Shown here: piece by piece, positions 41,666 to 50,064 of the stretch | How the letters are laid out: every line of letters starts with the position of its first letter | Position numbering within the stretch: position 1 is the stretch's first letter | NCBI RefSeq assembly: GCF_009796825.1 | Contig: NZ_CP047030.1 | Location: 3,284,501-3,348,500, forward strand | Direction of reading: 5' to 3' | DNA from: Algibacter sp. L3A6 | GTDB taxonomy: Bacteria > Bacteroidota > Bacteroidia > Flavobacteriales > Flavobacteriaceae | DNA: 64,000 nucleotides | Notes under the pieces: generated by a model | Databases searched by the model: none | Seen by the model: only the letters and a program-made list of their open reading frames with translations | What the model was told of the DNA's origin: nothing | Translations under genes and position numbers: made by a program

Positions 41666-44449
41666 TTAAATTTTCTCAGCTAAATATTTTCCAATTTCCG
41701 AAGTTTTAATTTTTACAATTTCTTCGGGAGTTCCTACAGCAACAAGGTTTCCACCGGTTTCACCACCTTTAGGTCCTAAGTCGATAATAAAATCGGCACA
41801 TTTAATAAGCTCTATATTATGTTCGACAACAATAATAGAATGTCCGTTTTCAATTAAAGCATTAAAAGATTTTAATAGTTTTTGAATATCGTGAAAATGC
41901 AGTCCGGTTGTAGGTTCATCGAAAATAAAGAGTGCCTTTTCCTTTTTGTTGCCTTTACCTAAAAATGACGCTAGTTTAATACGCTGGGCCTCGCCACCAG
42001 AAAGGGTAGAGGAGCTTTGCCCAAGGGTTACATAGCCCAAACCTACATCTTGCAGCGGTTGGAGTTTGTTCTTAATTTTAGCCTGATCGTTGGCCTCGAA
42101 AAAAGCCACGGCATCGTCTATGGTTAGGTTTAAAATATCGTCTATATTTTTATCTGCAAAGGTAACTTCGAGCACTTCTTTTTTAAAGCGTTTGCCTTTA
42201 CAGGTTTCGCACTCTAGGTGCACATCGGCCATAAATTGCATTTCTATAGTCACTTCGCCTTCACCTTTACAGGTTTCGCAACGTCCGCCATCTACATTAA
42301 ATGAAAAGTGTTTGGCTTGATAGTTTCTAATGATACTTAATTTCTGCTTCGAAAATAAGGCACGAATATCATCGTAAGCTTTTATATAAGTAACCGGATT
42401 GGATCGAGATGAGCGCCCAATAGGGTTTTGATCTACAAATTCAATTTGTTTTATGTTTGTAAAATTGCCTTCTAAACTTGAAAACTGTCCGGGTTTGTCC
42501 CCGAAATCGGTTAGTTTTTTCTGTAAAGCTGGGTGTAATATTTTTTTAACGAGCGTACTTTTTCCGCTACCAGAAACACCTGTAACTACAGTTAACATGC
42601 CTAATGGAAAGCGAACATCTATGTTTTTAAGGTTGTTTTCTCGTGCTCCTTTTATATCGACATAGTATTTAGATTGACGACGTTTTTTAGGAACTTCAAT
42701 TTTTAAAGTCTCGTTTAAGTATTGAGCTGTTAACGAGTCGGAAGCCAAAATAGCATCGTAATCACCTTGCGCAACAACGTGTCCGCCAAAGGTTCCTGCC
42801 TCTGGTCCAATATCGATAATGCTATCGGCAGCCTTCATAATATCTTCGTCGTGCTCTACAACAATTACGGTATTACCTAAATCGCGTAGGGACTTTAAAA
42901 CCATTATTAAACGTTCGGTATCTTTTGGGTGCAAGCCTATACTAGGCTCATCTAAAATATACATAGATCCCACTAAACTACTACCTAAAGAGGTTGCTAA
43001 ATTGATACGCTGACTTTCCCCACCGGAAAGTGTATTGGATTTTCTATTTATGGTTAGGTAATCGAGACCAACGTTGGCTAAAAACTCTAAACGGTTATTA
43101 ATTTCTTTCAATAAACGTTTAGCAATAGTGGTGTCGTGCTCGTTTAATTCTAGGTTATTAAAAAAGTCGGCTAATTGATCTAATGGTTTCTCTACTAAAT
43201 CGGAAATGCTAGCGCTGCCTACTTTTACATAGTTAGCTTCTACGCGTAGACGTTTGCCATTACAGGTTTTACATTTGGTTTTTCCGCGGTAACGGGATAA
43301 CATCACGCGGTTTTGAATTTTATATGCTTTAGATTCTAGCTCTGCAAAAAAGCTGTTTAAACCTTCGAAATGTTTGTTACCATCCCAAATGAGTTGTTGC
43401 TGTTTTTCGGTAAGTTCGAAATAAGGTTTATGTATTGGGAAATCAAATTTATGCGAGTTGTTTACCAATTGATCTTTATACCAACTCATAGACTCACCAC
43501 GCCAAGGGAAAATGGCGCTTTCGTAAACCGATAAAGCGGTGTTTGGTATAACTAAATCTTCATCGATACCAACAATATCTCCATAACCTTCGCATGTTGG
43601 ACAGGCACCGTAAGGATTGTTAAAACTGAATAAATGCACATTAGGTTCTAAGAAGTTTAAGCCGTCTAACTCAAATTTATTACTAAACGTACGTTGTTTA
43701 TTATCCTTTAGAGTTTCGATGGTACATTCGCCTTTACCTTCAAAAAATGCAGTTTGTATGGCATCGGCTAAGCGGTTGTAGAAATCTTCTTCGTGCTTAG
43801 TAATAATACGATCTACAACTAATAAAATCTTGTCTTTTTTACCAATTTTTGTAGCGTCGTCTATTCTAACAACGTCTTCATTAATTTTTATTCTAGCGTA
43901 ACCTTGTTGATTTAAGGCCTTTAATTTATCTTCTATAGTTCGTCCTTCTTCTAAATGAATAGGAGCGAGGAGTAGCATTTTTTCGCGTTCAGGAAATGTT
44001 TTTAAGTAATTTAAAACATCGGTAACCGTATCTTTTTTAACTTCATCTCCAGAAACTGGTGATATTGTTTTACCTATTCTGGCAAATAATAACTTGAGGT
44101 AATCGTAAATTTCGGTTGTAGTACCTACGGTAGATCTTGGATTGGTAGAGTTTACCTTTTGCTCGATGGCTATGGCCGGTGCAATACCTTTTATATAGTC
44201 TACTTTTGGTTTGTTTAAACGCCCTAAAAACTGGCGCGCATAACTAGATAAACTTTCTACATAGCGACGTTGGCCTTCCGCGTAAAGCGTGTCGAAGGCT
44301 AAACTCGATTTTCCAGAGCCCGAAAGCCCCGTAATAACAACCAATTTGTTTCTTGGTATAACAACATCTATATTTTTAAGGTTGTGTAATTTGGCACCTT
44401 TTATAATGATGTTTTGTTTTGGATCAACTTCGGAAAGATTAGTAGTCAT
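41666..44449 (-). CDS. uvrA: Excinuclease ABC subunit A (UvrA)
   Basis: 927 residues from the ATG at 44449; an in-frame ATG at 44497 would add 16 residues with no family match. UvrA scans DNA for bulky lesions with UvrB. ABC half 1: ITGLSGSGKSSLAFDTLYAE, zinc fingers CPTCEGYG and CKTCNGKR, signature TLSGGESQRINLA, and LDEPSIGLHP. ABC half 2: VTGVSGSGKSTLVKK, zinc finger CETCKGEGEV ... CETCKGKR, and TLSGGEAQRIKLAS with FDEPTTGLHF. The order and both zinc modules are intact. Divergent from the rpoE-like gene. Confidence 0.97.
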   Translation of the reverse strand: MTTNLSEVDPKQNIIIKGAKLHNLKNIDVVIPRNKLVVITGLSGSGKSSLAFDTLYAEGQRRYVESLSSYARQFLGRLNKPKVDYIKGIAPAIAIEQKVNSTNPRSTVGTTTEIYDYLKLLFARIGKTISPVSGDEVKKDTVTDVLNYLKTFPEREKMLLLAPIHLEEGRTIEDKLKALNQQGYARIKINEDVVRIDDATKIGKKDKILLVVDRIITKHEEDFYNRLADAIQTAFFEGKGECTIETLKDNKQRTFSNKFELDGLNFLEPNVHLFSFNNPYGACPTCEGYGDIVGIDEDLVIPNTALSVYESAIFPWRGESMSWYKDQLVNNSHKFDFPIHKPYFELTEKQQQLIWDGNKHFEGLNSFFAELESKAYKIQNRVMLSRYRGKTKCKTCNGKRLRVEANYVKVGSASISDLVEKPLDQLADFFNNLELNEHDTTIAKRLLKEINNRLEFLANVGLDYLTINRKSNTLSGGESQRINLATSLGSSLVGSMYILDEPSIGLHPKDTERLIMVLKSLRDLGNTVIVVEHDEDIMKAADSIIDIGPEAGTFGGHVVAQGDYDAILASDSLTAQYLNETLKIEVPKKRRQSKYYVDIKGARENNLKNIDVRFPLGMLTVVTGVSGSGKSTLVKKILHPALQKKLTDFGDKPGQFSSLEGNFTNIKQIEFVDQNPIGRSSRSNPVTYIKAYDDIRALFSKQKLSIIRNYQAKHFSFNVDGGRCETCKGEGEVTIEMQFMADVHLECETCKGKRFKKEVLEVTFADKNIDDILNLTIDDAVAFFEANDQAKIKNKLQPLQDVGLGYVTLGQSSSTLSGGEAQRIKLASFLGKGNKKEKALFIFDEPTTGLHFHDIQKLLKSFNALIENGHSIIVVEHNIELIKCADFIIDLGPKGGETGGNLVAVGTPEEIVKIKTSEIGKYLAEKI

Positions 44450-44545
44450 AGGCTTTTGTATGCAAATTTCACAAAGATAATATAAGTCTGTGAGCATAAA
44501 AAATAGAATGACTAGTAAAGAAATGTTAAAAAAAAATAATTAATT

Positions 44546-44578
44546 TTTGTTTTTTAGGAACGATTCTTGTTATCTTTG
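44546..44578 (+). promoter_or_regulatory. Promoter of the second ECF sigma factor gene
   Basis: TTTG at 44546-44549, 21-base spacer, TATCTTTG at 44571-44578; an exact match to the Bacteroidota promoter. It leaves a leader of about 100 bases before the ATG at 44684. Confidence 0.75.
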
Positions 44579-44683
44579 AATCAGCTAATTAATTATAAAT
44601 CAACACCTGCCTATCGCATAACATTACTTTAAAAATTTTAATTTTTGAGAAAACCCAGTTTTCTTTACCATAAAGTAATGATT

Positions 44684-45268
44684 ATGAAACACGAACCTAC
44701 TACAGATGCTATTTTAGTTAGTAACTACATTAAAGGCGATGAATGTGCTTTAGAAGTACTTATAAAAAGGCACAAGCAAAGAATTTACAGTTTTATTTAT
44801 TCGAAAGTATATGATGGCGATGTTGCCGACGATATTTTTCAGGATACTTTTATTAAGGTTATTAAAACCTTAAAACGAGGAGCTTACAATGAAGAAGGCA
44901 AATTTTTACCTTGGGTAATGCGTATTGCGCATAACTTGGTAATCGACTTTTTTAGAAAGAACAGCCGTATGCCTAAATTTGATAACACAGGCGAATTTAG
45001 TATTTTTTCGGTGCTTAGTGATAGCAGTTTAAATGCTGAAAAAGCAATTATTAAGGAACAGGTTGAGAACGATGTGCGCCGTTTGGTGGATGAGCTTCCG
45101 GAAGATCAACGTGATGTGCTTTTAATGCGTATTTATAATGATATGAGTTTTAAAGAAATATCTGAAAGAACAGGCGTTAGCATCAATACAGCTTTAGGAA
45201 GAATGCGCTATGCTTTAATAAACCTACGTAAAATAATTGAGAAGCATAACATTGTTTTAACCGATTAG
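44684..45268 (+). CDS. RNA polymerase sigma factor, ECF type (RpoE-like)
   Basis: 194 residues from 44684 (ATG; another ATG at 44678 would add two residues). Region 2: LVSNYIKGDECALEVLIKRH, then DGDVADDIFQDTFIKVIKTL and FLPWVMRIAHNLVIDFFRKN. Region 4: ELPEDQRDVLLMRIYNDMSF followed by ISERTGVSINTALGRMRYAL. I recall close relatives following the same KHExTTDxILVxNY start across Flavobacteriia, where this is an essential-looking housekeeping ECF factor. A 48-codon gene follows, but no anti-sigma gene. Expressed from the promoter at 44546. Confidence 0.92.
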   Translation: MKHEPTTDAILVSNYIKGDECALEVLIKRHKQRIYSFIYSKVYDGDVADDIFQDTFIKVIKTLKRGAYNEEGKFLPWVMRIAHNLVIDFFRKNSRMPKFDNTGEFSIFSVLSDSSLNAEKAIIKEQVENDVRRLVDELPEDQRDVLLMRIYNDMSFKEISERTGVSINTALGRMRYALINLRKIIEKHNIVLTD

Positions 45269-45335
45269 TTTTACTAAATACAATAAAGTGAATTTTGCTG
45301 CGTTTACTATTTAAATTAACTTTAATTTGAAAGAA

Positions 45336-45482
45336 ATGGAAAAAATTTACTCTAAGAAATCTATTGGAAATCCAGAAAAACTTGAGCCCAAGGAGGAGAC
45401 TATTAATTTTCTTCTCAACTATTCCAAAGCGCTTAAAGTTGTGAAATATAACAATCTGGAGTTTGAAACGCTCTTAAATTAA
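45336..45482 (+). CDS. 48-residue protein downstream of the RpoE-like gene
   Basis: Reads MEKIYSKKSIGNPEKLEPKE, then TINFLLNYSKALKVVKYNN, ending LEFETLLN. The NFLLNYSKAL helix is one I have seen in many short proteins encoded right after Bacteroidota rpoE-like genes, from memory. No membrane span. It lies 67 bases after the sigma stop and is closed by a perfect terminator 8 bases later. It may be a small regulator of the sigma factor (inference). Confidence 0.75.
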   Translation: MEKIYSKKSIGNPEKLEPKEETINFLLNYSKALKVVKYNNLEFETLLN

Positions 45483-45490
45483 AAAAATAA

Positions 45491-45526
45491 AAAAAACGTC
45501 TGAAATTATATTTCAGACGTTTTTTT
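45491..45526. terminator. Perfect 16-bp bidirectional terminator
   Basis: AAAAAACGTCTGAAAT (45491-45506) pairs with ATTTCAGACGTTTTTT (45510-45525), TAT loop. It ends the sigma unit on the plus strand; on the minus strand it overlaps the last codons of the 45506-46375 gene. Confidence 0.93.
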
Positions 45527-46375
45527 ATTTATTGTATATTGAAATTGTAGCACTCTTAAATTCCATAACGTTAAGGTTTGTAGAGCCGTAATGTTTTCAT
45601 TTCTAGAACCAACTACGAGCTCGTCTTTAAATGATTTGATGAATTTAGTCCATAAGTTTCCTTTGGAGTCGTTTAGCAAAAAGTAAAAACCACTATCACC
45701 AATTTTCTTTCCTGAGGATGTTAAAATGAGTTCGCCGTTTTCTCCAACACTTGGACTTAAAATGACTGTAGCGTTCCCGTTTGGTAAAGGAAATATGGCT
45801 TTAATACACGTTTGTCCTGATGGTATTACGCAAGTTTCATAAACACCTGAATACACTACTTCTCCTGATGTTTTAAAAGTTCTAAGCCATATAGTGCGTT
45901 TAACTTTTTTTGTTTTAGCATCTAACAAATGAATTATATCACTTTTTAATGATTTTGAATCCTCGATATTCTCAATAGGAACGTTTAGCTGTTCAATACG
46001 ATTACTAAATAATAATCTCAATAATATGCCGAATACTTTAAAAAAAGGATTCCACTTTACTTTTAAATCGAAATCGTAATTACTTGTGTTTTCGTAGAAA
46101 TCAATGACGTTTTTAGATAATTTATGTTGTGCTTCACTAGATAAATTTAGCTGATTTATAGATGATAATATTCCTTTATCATTTTCTTTCTCATCTATTG
46201 TTAGCTGTTCGTTTTTAGCTAGTTGCTTAATGAATTTTACACCGATGCCTTTTGTAGCTCCAAAAGGACCTAAAAGCCATTCATATTGATTCTTGGTGAT
46301 TTTTTTTCCAAATAATATCACCCATTGTTGGGTAATTAAATCTTGAAGGTTTTGTTTTAGAATTGCAATTCCCAT
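45506..46375 (-). CDS. Unrecognised protein coupled to a CrtA-like gene
   Basis: 289 residues, no signal peptide. The N-terminal part has ITKNQYEWLLGPFGATKGIG, and a central segment NPFFKVFGILLRLLFSNRIE may be membrane-associated. The second half is beta-rich (RTIWLRTFKTSGEVVYSGVY, NGNATVILSPSVGENGELIL). I recall similar two-gene arrangements with CrtA-like proteins in actinobacteria, unverified. The start codon directly follows the upstream CrtA-like stop (no gap), so they form an operon. The final codons KKTSEI are encoded inside a terminator hairpin. Confidence 0.72.
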   Translation of the reverse strand: MGIAILKQNLQDLITQQWVILFGKKITKNQYEWLLGPFGATKGIGVKFIKQLAKNEQLTIDEKENDKGILSSINQLNLSSEAQHKLSKNVIDFYENTSNYDFDLKVKWNPFFKVFGILLRLLFSNRIEQLNVPIENIEDSKSLKSDIIHLLDAKTKKVKRTIWLRTFKTSGEVVYSGVYETCVIPSGQTCIKAIFPLPNGNATVILSPSVGENGELILTSSGKKIGDSGFYFLLNDSKGNLWTKFIKSFKDELVVGSRNENITALQTLTLWNLRVLQFQYTINKKTSEI

Positions 46376-47086
46376 TTAACTCTTTTTAAGATTAGGAATA
46401 TAATTCTCTTTACCTTTCCACGAGCCAAATTCAGAAATAGGTTTAAAACGTAAAGTTGTAAATTCAAAATGAAAATCTTTTCGTTCCCGCTCTTTCATGG
46501 CGTCTGAATGTCTTTTTGGCTTAGGCATGGCACTATGACCGTGAACCATATTCGTCATTTCCTCTTCTGTTTTCCAAATAGAAAACGTAGAAACTGTATT
46601 AGGAAACCTTACTGAGGCTAATGAAAGTAAAGTGCCTTCGTGGTCACGAACTAATTTTTCAACTGGTCTTCCCCAATGCAAAAACCTTGGAATTGCTAAA
46701 GGTTTCATTCTAGCAATTGTAACGGCAACAACCGGAGATAGCTCGCTTTCTAATGTTGCTTTCTGTTCAGGGATTTTGAATCCGCTTATTTTTCCCCATT
46801 CTCTCATAAACTCTAAGCGCACGTGCCAACCTTTATTCAAGAGTTTACCAAGTTTTTCTTTTTTCAAGTAGTTTTCAAGAGCTTCTTCGTTTTCCCATTG
46901 CGCAAAAATAGCGACTTGTTTTATAAGAAATCTAGAAGAAGAAATAATTGGAGAACCTAGCGTCATTGCTGTCATGTATTCAGAATGAATTAGGCCTTTA
47001 GTGTTTTTTTTAACGGGGTTCGAGAACAAGCCTTTTATCGCCAATGTAAATGGAATTCTAACAAGGTGATAAGTGAACATGCTCAT
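46376..47086 (-). CDS. Spheroidene monooxygenase (CrtA)-like protein
   Basis: 236 residues. FTYHLVRIPFTLAI at the start, KQVAIFAQWENEEALENYLK (about 80-99), TIARMKPLAIPRFLHWGRPV and TVSTFSIWKTEEEMTNMVHG are the blocks I associate with CrtA-type spheroidene monooxygenases, which have an antibiotic-monooxygenase (dimeric alpha-beta barrel) fold. True CrtA adds keto groups to carotenoids. No other carotenoid genes are visible here, so the substrate is uncertain. Immediately followed by the unknown 289-residue gene without a gap. Confidence 0.75.
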   Translation of the reverse strand: MSMFTYHLVRIPFTLAIKGLFSNPVKKNTKGLIHSEYMTAMTLGSPIISSSRFLIKQVAIFAQWENEEALENYLKKEKLGKLLNKGWHVRLEFMREWGKISGFKIPEQKATLESELSPVVAVTIARMKPLAIPRFLHWGRPVEKLVRDHEGTLLSLASVRFPNTVSTFSIWKTEEEMTNMVHGHSAMPKPKRHSDAMKERERKDFHFEFTTLRFKPISEFGSWKGKENYIPNLKKS

Positions 47087-47163
47087 ATATTTAATTGAAT
47101 AGAGTTGAGTTTTGTGTTTTAATTATACACAACATATGCATAGCTATTAAAACAATGTGTTTT

Positions 47164-48732
47164 TTATTCTTCCTCTGGAAATGTAATATGCTGGTAAGCT
47201 CCAATATCAGCAGAAGTGGTTCTGCTTACACCTAAAATGTCTGTAGGTACTTGTGCAGCAAAAGTTGAATTAGCTTGGTTTATAGCTTCGGAATTGGCTC
47301 CAATTATAAATTCATTTAAATCGGTATCTTTAAAATCGGGTGTTTTATTAAAGATGTTATTTTTTCAAAGTGATTAGTATCCGTTAGATTGTATACTTCA
47401 TCTGAGAAGAAGTTGCTATCATCTTGAAAACGCAATAAACAATTGGTGAATTTAAAGTTGAATGCAACGGTTTCGTCTTCTATTTGTTCTAATAAAAATT
47501 CAGGATTATCATTGCCGTAAATAATGCAGTTATTAAAATTTGCTTCACCTAAATCGGCTAGGGTAGCGTTGTTATCTTCATCTAAAACAAAAATTGTTTA
47601 ACAATACAGAAGGTAATTGTCTAAAACCATTATCCCAATAGTTTAAAATGGTAGCATGTGTGAAATTGTATCTGCCACCAATAGTTCCGGCAAAAGAAGA
47701 TTGTCCGGCATTATTAATTACAATATTTTCTCCTGCAATAGAGGTATTTCTACCCATAATACCAAAACTTCCTGAATTGTAAATTTGAGAGTTTGTTATG
47801 TTTAATTTGTGGTTTGTAGCGTTTGGGTCTCCATCGCATAAAATACCAACGTTGGCATTTTTAATAGTGGCGTAATTGATAATATTGTCTATGCTACCAT
47901 CAAAAAGCCAAATGGTTCCCCATTGTCCTGGAGTTTCAGAAAAGCTTGGTTCTAATCGGTCACCTTCAAAAATAACTTGATTTTCTAATGTTTCTGGATC
48001 GTTACTTAATGCACCATTCACTTTTATAGACGCTCCGTTAGTTACTAATAGTCCTGATTCCGAATGAAAATAAATACGTGCACCGGCATCTATAGTTAAG
48101 GTTTCATTGTTTGGTACGGCAGCAAAACCATAAATTACGTAAGGTTTTTCGTTTGTGAAGTTAAGCTCGTTTGGTAATAATTCTCGACCTTGTAAATCGG
48201 TTTCTACAGTTTCCCCATCAACGTTAAGAGTTAATGTTTCAACTACTTTTGTGGTATTATCACGATTAGGATATATAAAAATGGCATCTTGAATAAGGGT
48301 AACTAATTCTACTTTTTGTTGTTTTGTTCCGCTATCAAACTCTATAGCATCGGTATATAAAAATTGACCTGATGTTGCAGCTTCATTTTCAATATCAACG
48401 GTAGTTTCTATAAAAATATAAAGACTGTCTTTTGCTAATAGCTCAACGTTTTCGAAAGATTTACCTGCAATACCATCTACGCTTAAGCGGTAATTAGAAG
48501 TTTCACCTAAAGTTAATTTTACCGAAGGAATAGATATATCGCTATCACTTTTATTATAAACTTTTAAATTATATGTACTAGAACCAATTTTTGAAAAAAC
48601 AGTATCTAAGTATACCGTATCTCTCGAAAATGTTAGATTCCCTGTGCTTGGAGAAAACTCAAAATCTTTACGACAAGAGCTCCAAAGCATTAAAAAACCT
48701 ATAGTGAATATAAAGTAAAAGGAACGTTTCAT
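47164..48732 (-). pseudogene. Parallel beta-helix lipoprotein gene with two compensating frameshifts
   Basis: The start MKRSFYFIFTIGFLMLWSSC is a lipoprotein signal. The protein continues through a beta-sandwich-like domain and a right-handed beta-helix (NGALSNDPETLENQVIFEG, NYATIKNANVGILCDGDPN) to about residue 380, where an extra base in a homopolymer (AAAAA at 47590-47594) stops the frame. Removing it restores VLDEDNNATLADLGEANFNN and more. A second indel, one T short at 47340-47346, must then be repaired to read ILGVSRTTSADIGAYQHIT and the stop at 47164. Restored length is about 522 residues. The end matches choice-of-anchor Q proteins (DIGAYE-like). Homopolymer errors are a strong alternative to real decay. 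Confidence 0.8.
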
Positions 48733-48762
48733 TCTAGTGGTATTAAACGCGTTAAAAATATA

Positions 48763-49491
48763 CTAGTTGTCTTTTTTGTAAAGCGGAATGCGGTAAGATA
48801 ATGTATAGCCAAAACCAACGCCAATACTATTGCTATCGTATGTTTTGTTGAAACCAGGAATGTAAACATTTTGGAAATTGTCTGGTTCGGTTTCGGTTAC
48901 TAAAAATTTAAGTTGCACGTTTACGCCAGCAAATAGGTTGTTGAATAATTCAATCTTCATCCCTAAAATAACTTCTGCCCAAACCGCAGTTAAATCGTTA
49001 AACTCCTGTAAGTCGCTAGATGAATATTGTGGCAACCAATATTGGTTGGTGTTATATATGGTGTAGCTATTAAGTTCTTGACTAAATGAGCTGAAACCCA
49101 AACGGAACCCCGTGTAAACCATGTTTTCCATATCTAGCCAGTTATCGTACATATTGTAATCGAAACCTGCTTTAATGTAGCTTCCTTTGGAGGTAATATC
49201 TAAATAATCTGTTATTGTGTTTTTGTTATCAAATCCAATTTCAGCTGCAGCATAAAGATCTTTTTTTAGTCTATAGTCGGCCACTATTTCAAAGCCACTA
49301 TAGTTATCTTCAGCAAAAGAACGTGCTAGTTTACTAATATCTCCACCTATACGAATACCGTATTTTTGTTTGATTTTAGTAGAGTCGGTAACTGTTTCCG
49401 GGATACTATCGTTTTGTGCATTTACAGACACACAAAATATTAATAGCATTACGCTATTAATGAAATAAGTTAAAGTGTGTTTCTGTTTCAT
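48763..49491 (-). CDS. Outer-membrane beta-barrel-like protein, function unknown
   Basis: 242 residues with a signal peptide ending near VNAQ (about residue 25). After the KIKQKYGIRIGGDISKLARS segment, alternating hydrophobic strands (EIVADYRLKKDLYAAAEIGF, SYIKAGFDYNMYDNWLDMEN, GVGFGYTLSYRIPLYK) fit an eight- to ten-strand barrel. From memory this may be the DUF6048 family, often found beside rlmD in Flavobacteriia (unverified). Its start overlaps the end of the next gene upstream (49457-50008) by 35 bases. Confidence 0.8.
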   Translation of the reverse strand: MKQKHTLTYFINSVMLLIFCVSVNAQNDSIPETVTDSTKIKQKYGIRIGGDISKLARSFAEDNYSGFEIVADYRLKKDLYAAAEIGFDNKNTITDYLDITSKGSYIKAGFDYNMYDNWLDMENMVYTGFRLGFSSFSQELNSYTIYNTNQYWLPQYSSSDLQEFNDLTAVWAEVILGMKIELFNNLFAGVNVQLKFLVTETEPDNFQNVYIPGFNKTYDSNSIGVGFGYTLSYRIPLYKKDN

Positions 49492-50008
49492 CTTCTACAG
49501 ATTGATTTGAATTTAGGGGTTGTATGGATTCTATCCAATTATCTTCATCACTTTCTATTTGTACCGTTACGTTTTCATAAATAGTTTTGTAACCACAAGC
49601 TCGCGATACAAAAACTTCGGTACGGCTATAGTTTATGGTAATAATATCTATGTTTGATTCATCGGAGAGAAAATCGTCTGTATCATCATCTGGGGTATCA
49701 TTATCGTCTAGAACATAATTGTTAATAAGCGCATACTGTGTTGTATTATCGGTAGTTTTTAACGGAAGTACCAATTGGTTGCTTGTTACTATTTCATACC
49801 CCGATAAAACTTCATCATTATCAACACCAATTACTACTAATTTAAAAACATTTTTACTGCTATCTTCGTCGGTATAATCTAAAAGATCGATAATTAAATT
49901 AGGTGTTGTAGGTGTAATAGCCGGACAAATATCATCACGTTCACAACTTATAGTTATCCCCACAATTAATATCATTATGGGGATAAAAAGAATTTTAAAA
50001 TATTTCAT
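49457..50008 (-). CDS. Lipoprotein of the rlmD neighbourhood
   Basis: 183 residues; signal and lipobox ILIVGITISC (Cys about residue 22), then ERDDICPAITPTTPNLIIDL and DYTDEDSSKNVFKLVVIGVD. The later NYSRTEVFVSRACGYKTIYE and ESDEDNWIESIQPLNSNQ carry two conserved-looking Cys. From memory, resembles DUF6452 proteins (unverified). It overlaps the barrel-protein gene by 35 bases and lies 56 bases downstream of rlmD, so the three, plus the frameshifted lipoprotein gene, probably share an operon. Confidence 0.8.
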   Translation of the reverse strand: MKYFKILFIPIMILIVGITISCERDDICPAITPTTPNLIIDLLDYTDEDSSKNVFKLVVIGVDNDEVLSGYEIVTSNQLVLPLKTTDNTTQYALINNYVLDDNDTPDDDTDDFLSDESNIDIITINYSRTEVFVSRACGYKTIYENVTVQIESDEDNWIESIQPLNSNQSVEDETETHFNLFH

Positions 50009-50064
50009 ACTTTATTACAATGTATTCCTAAAATTAAAAGAAAAACGAACGCTTAAATTCTAAA

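Noticed and set aside
44450..44497. Sixteen-residue N-terminal extension of UvrA
   Set aside because: No resemblance to UvrA N-termini; the ATG at 44449 gives the normal start.
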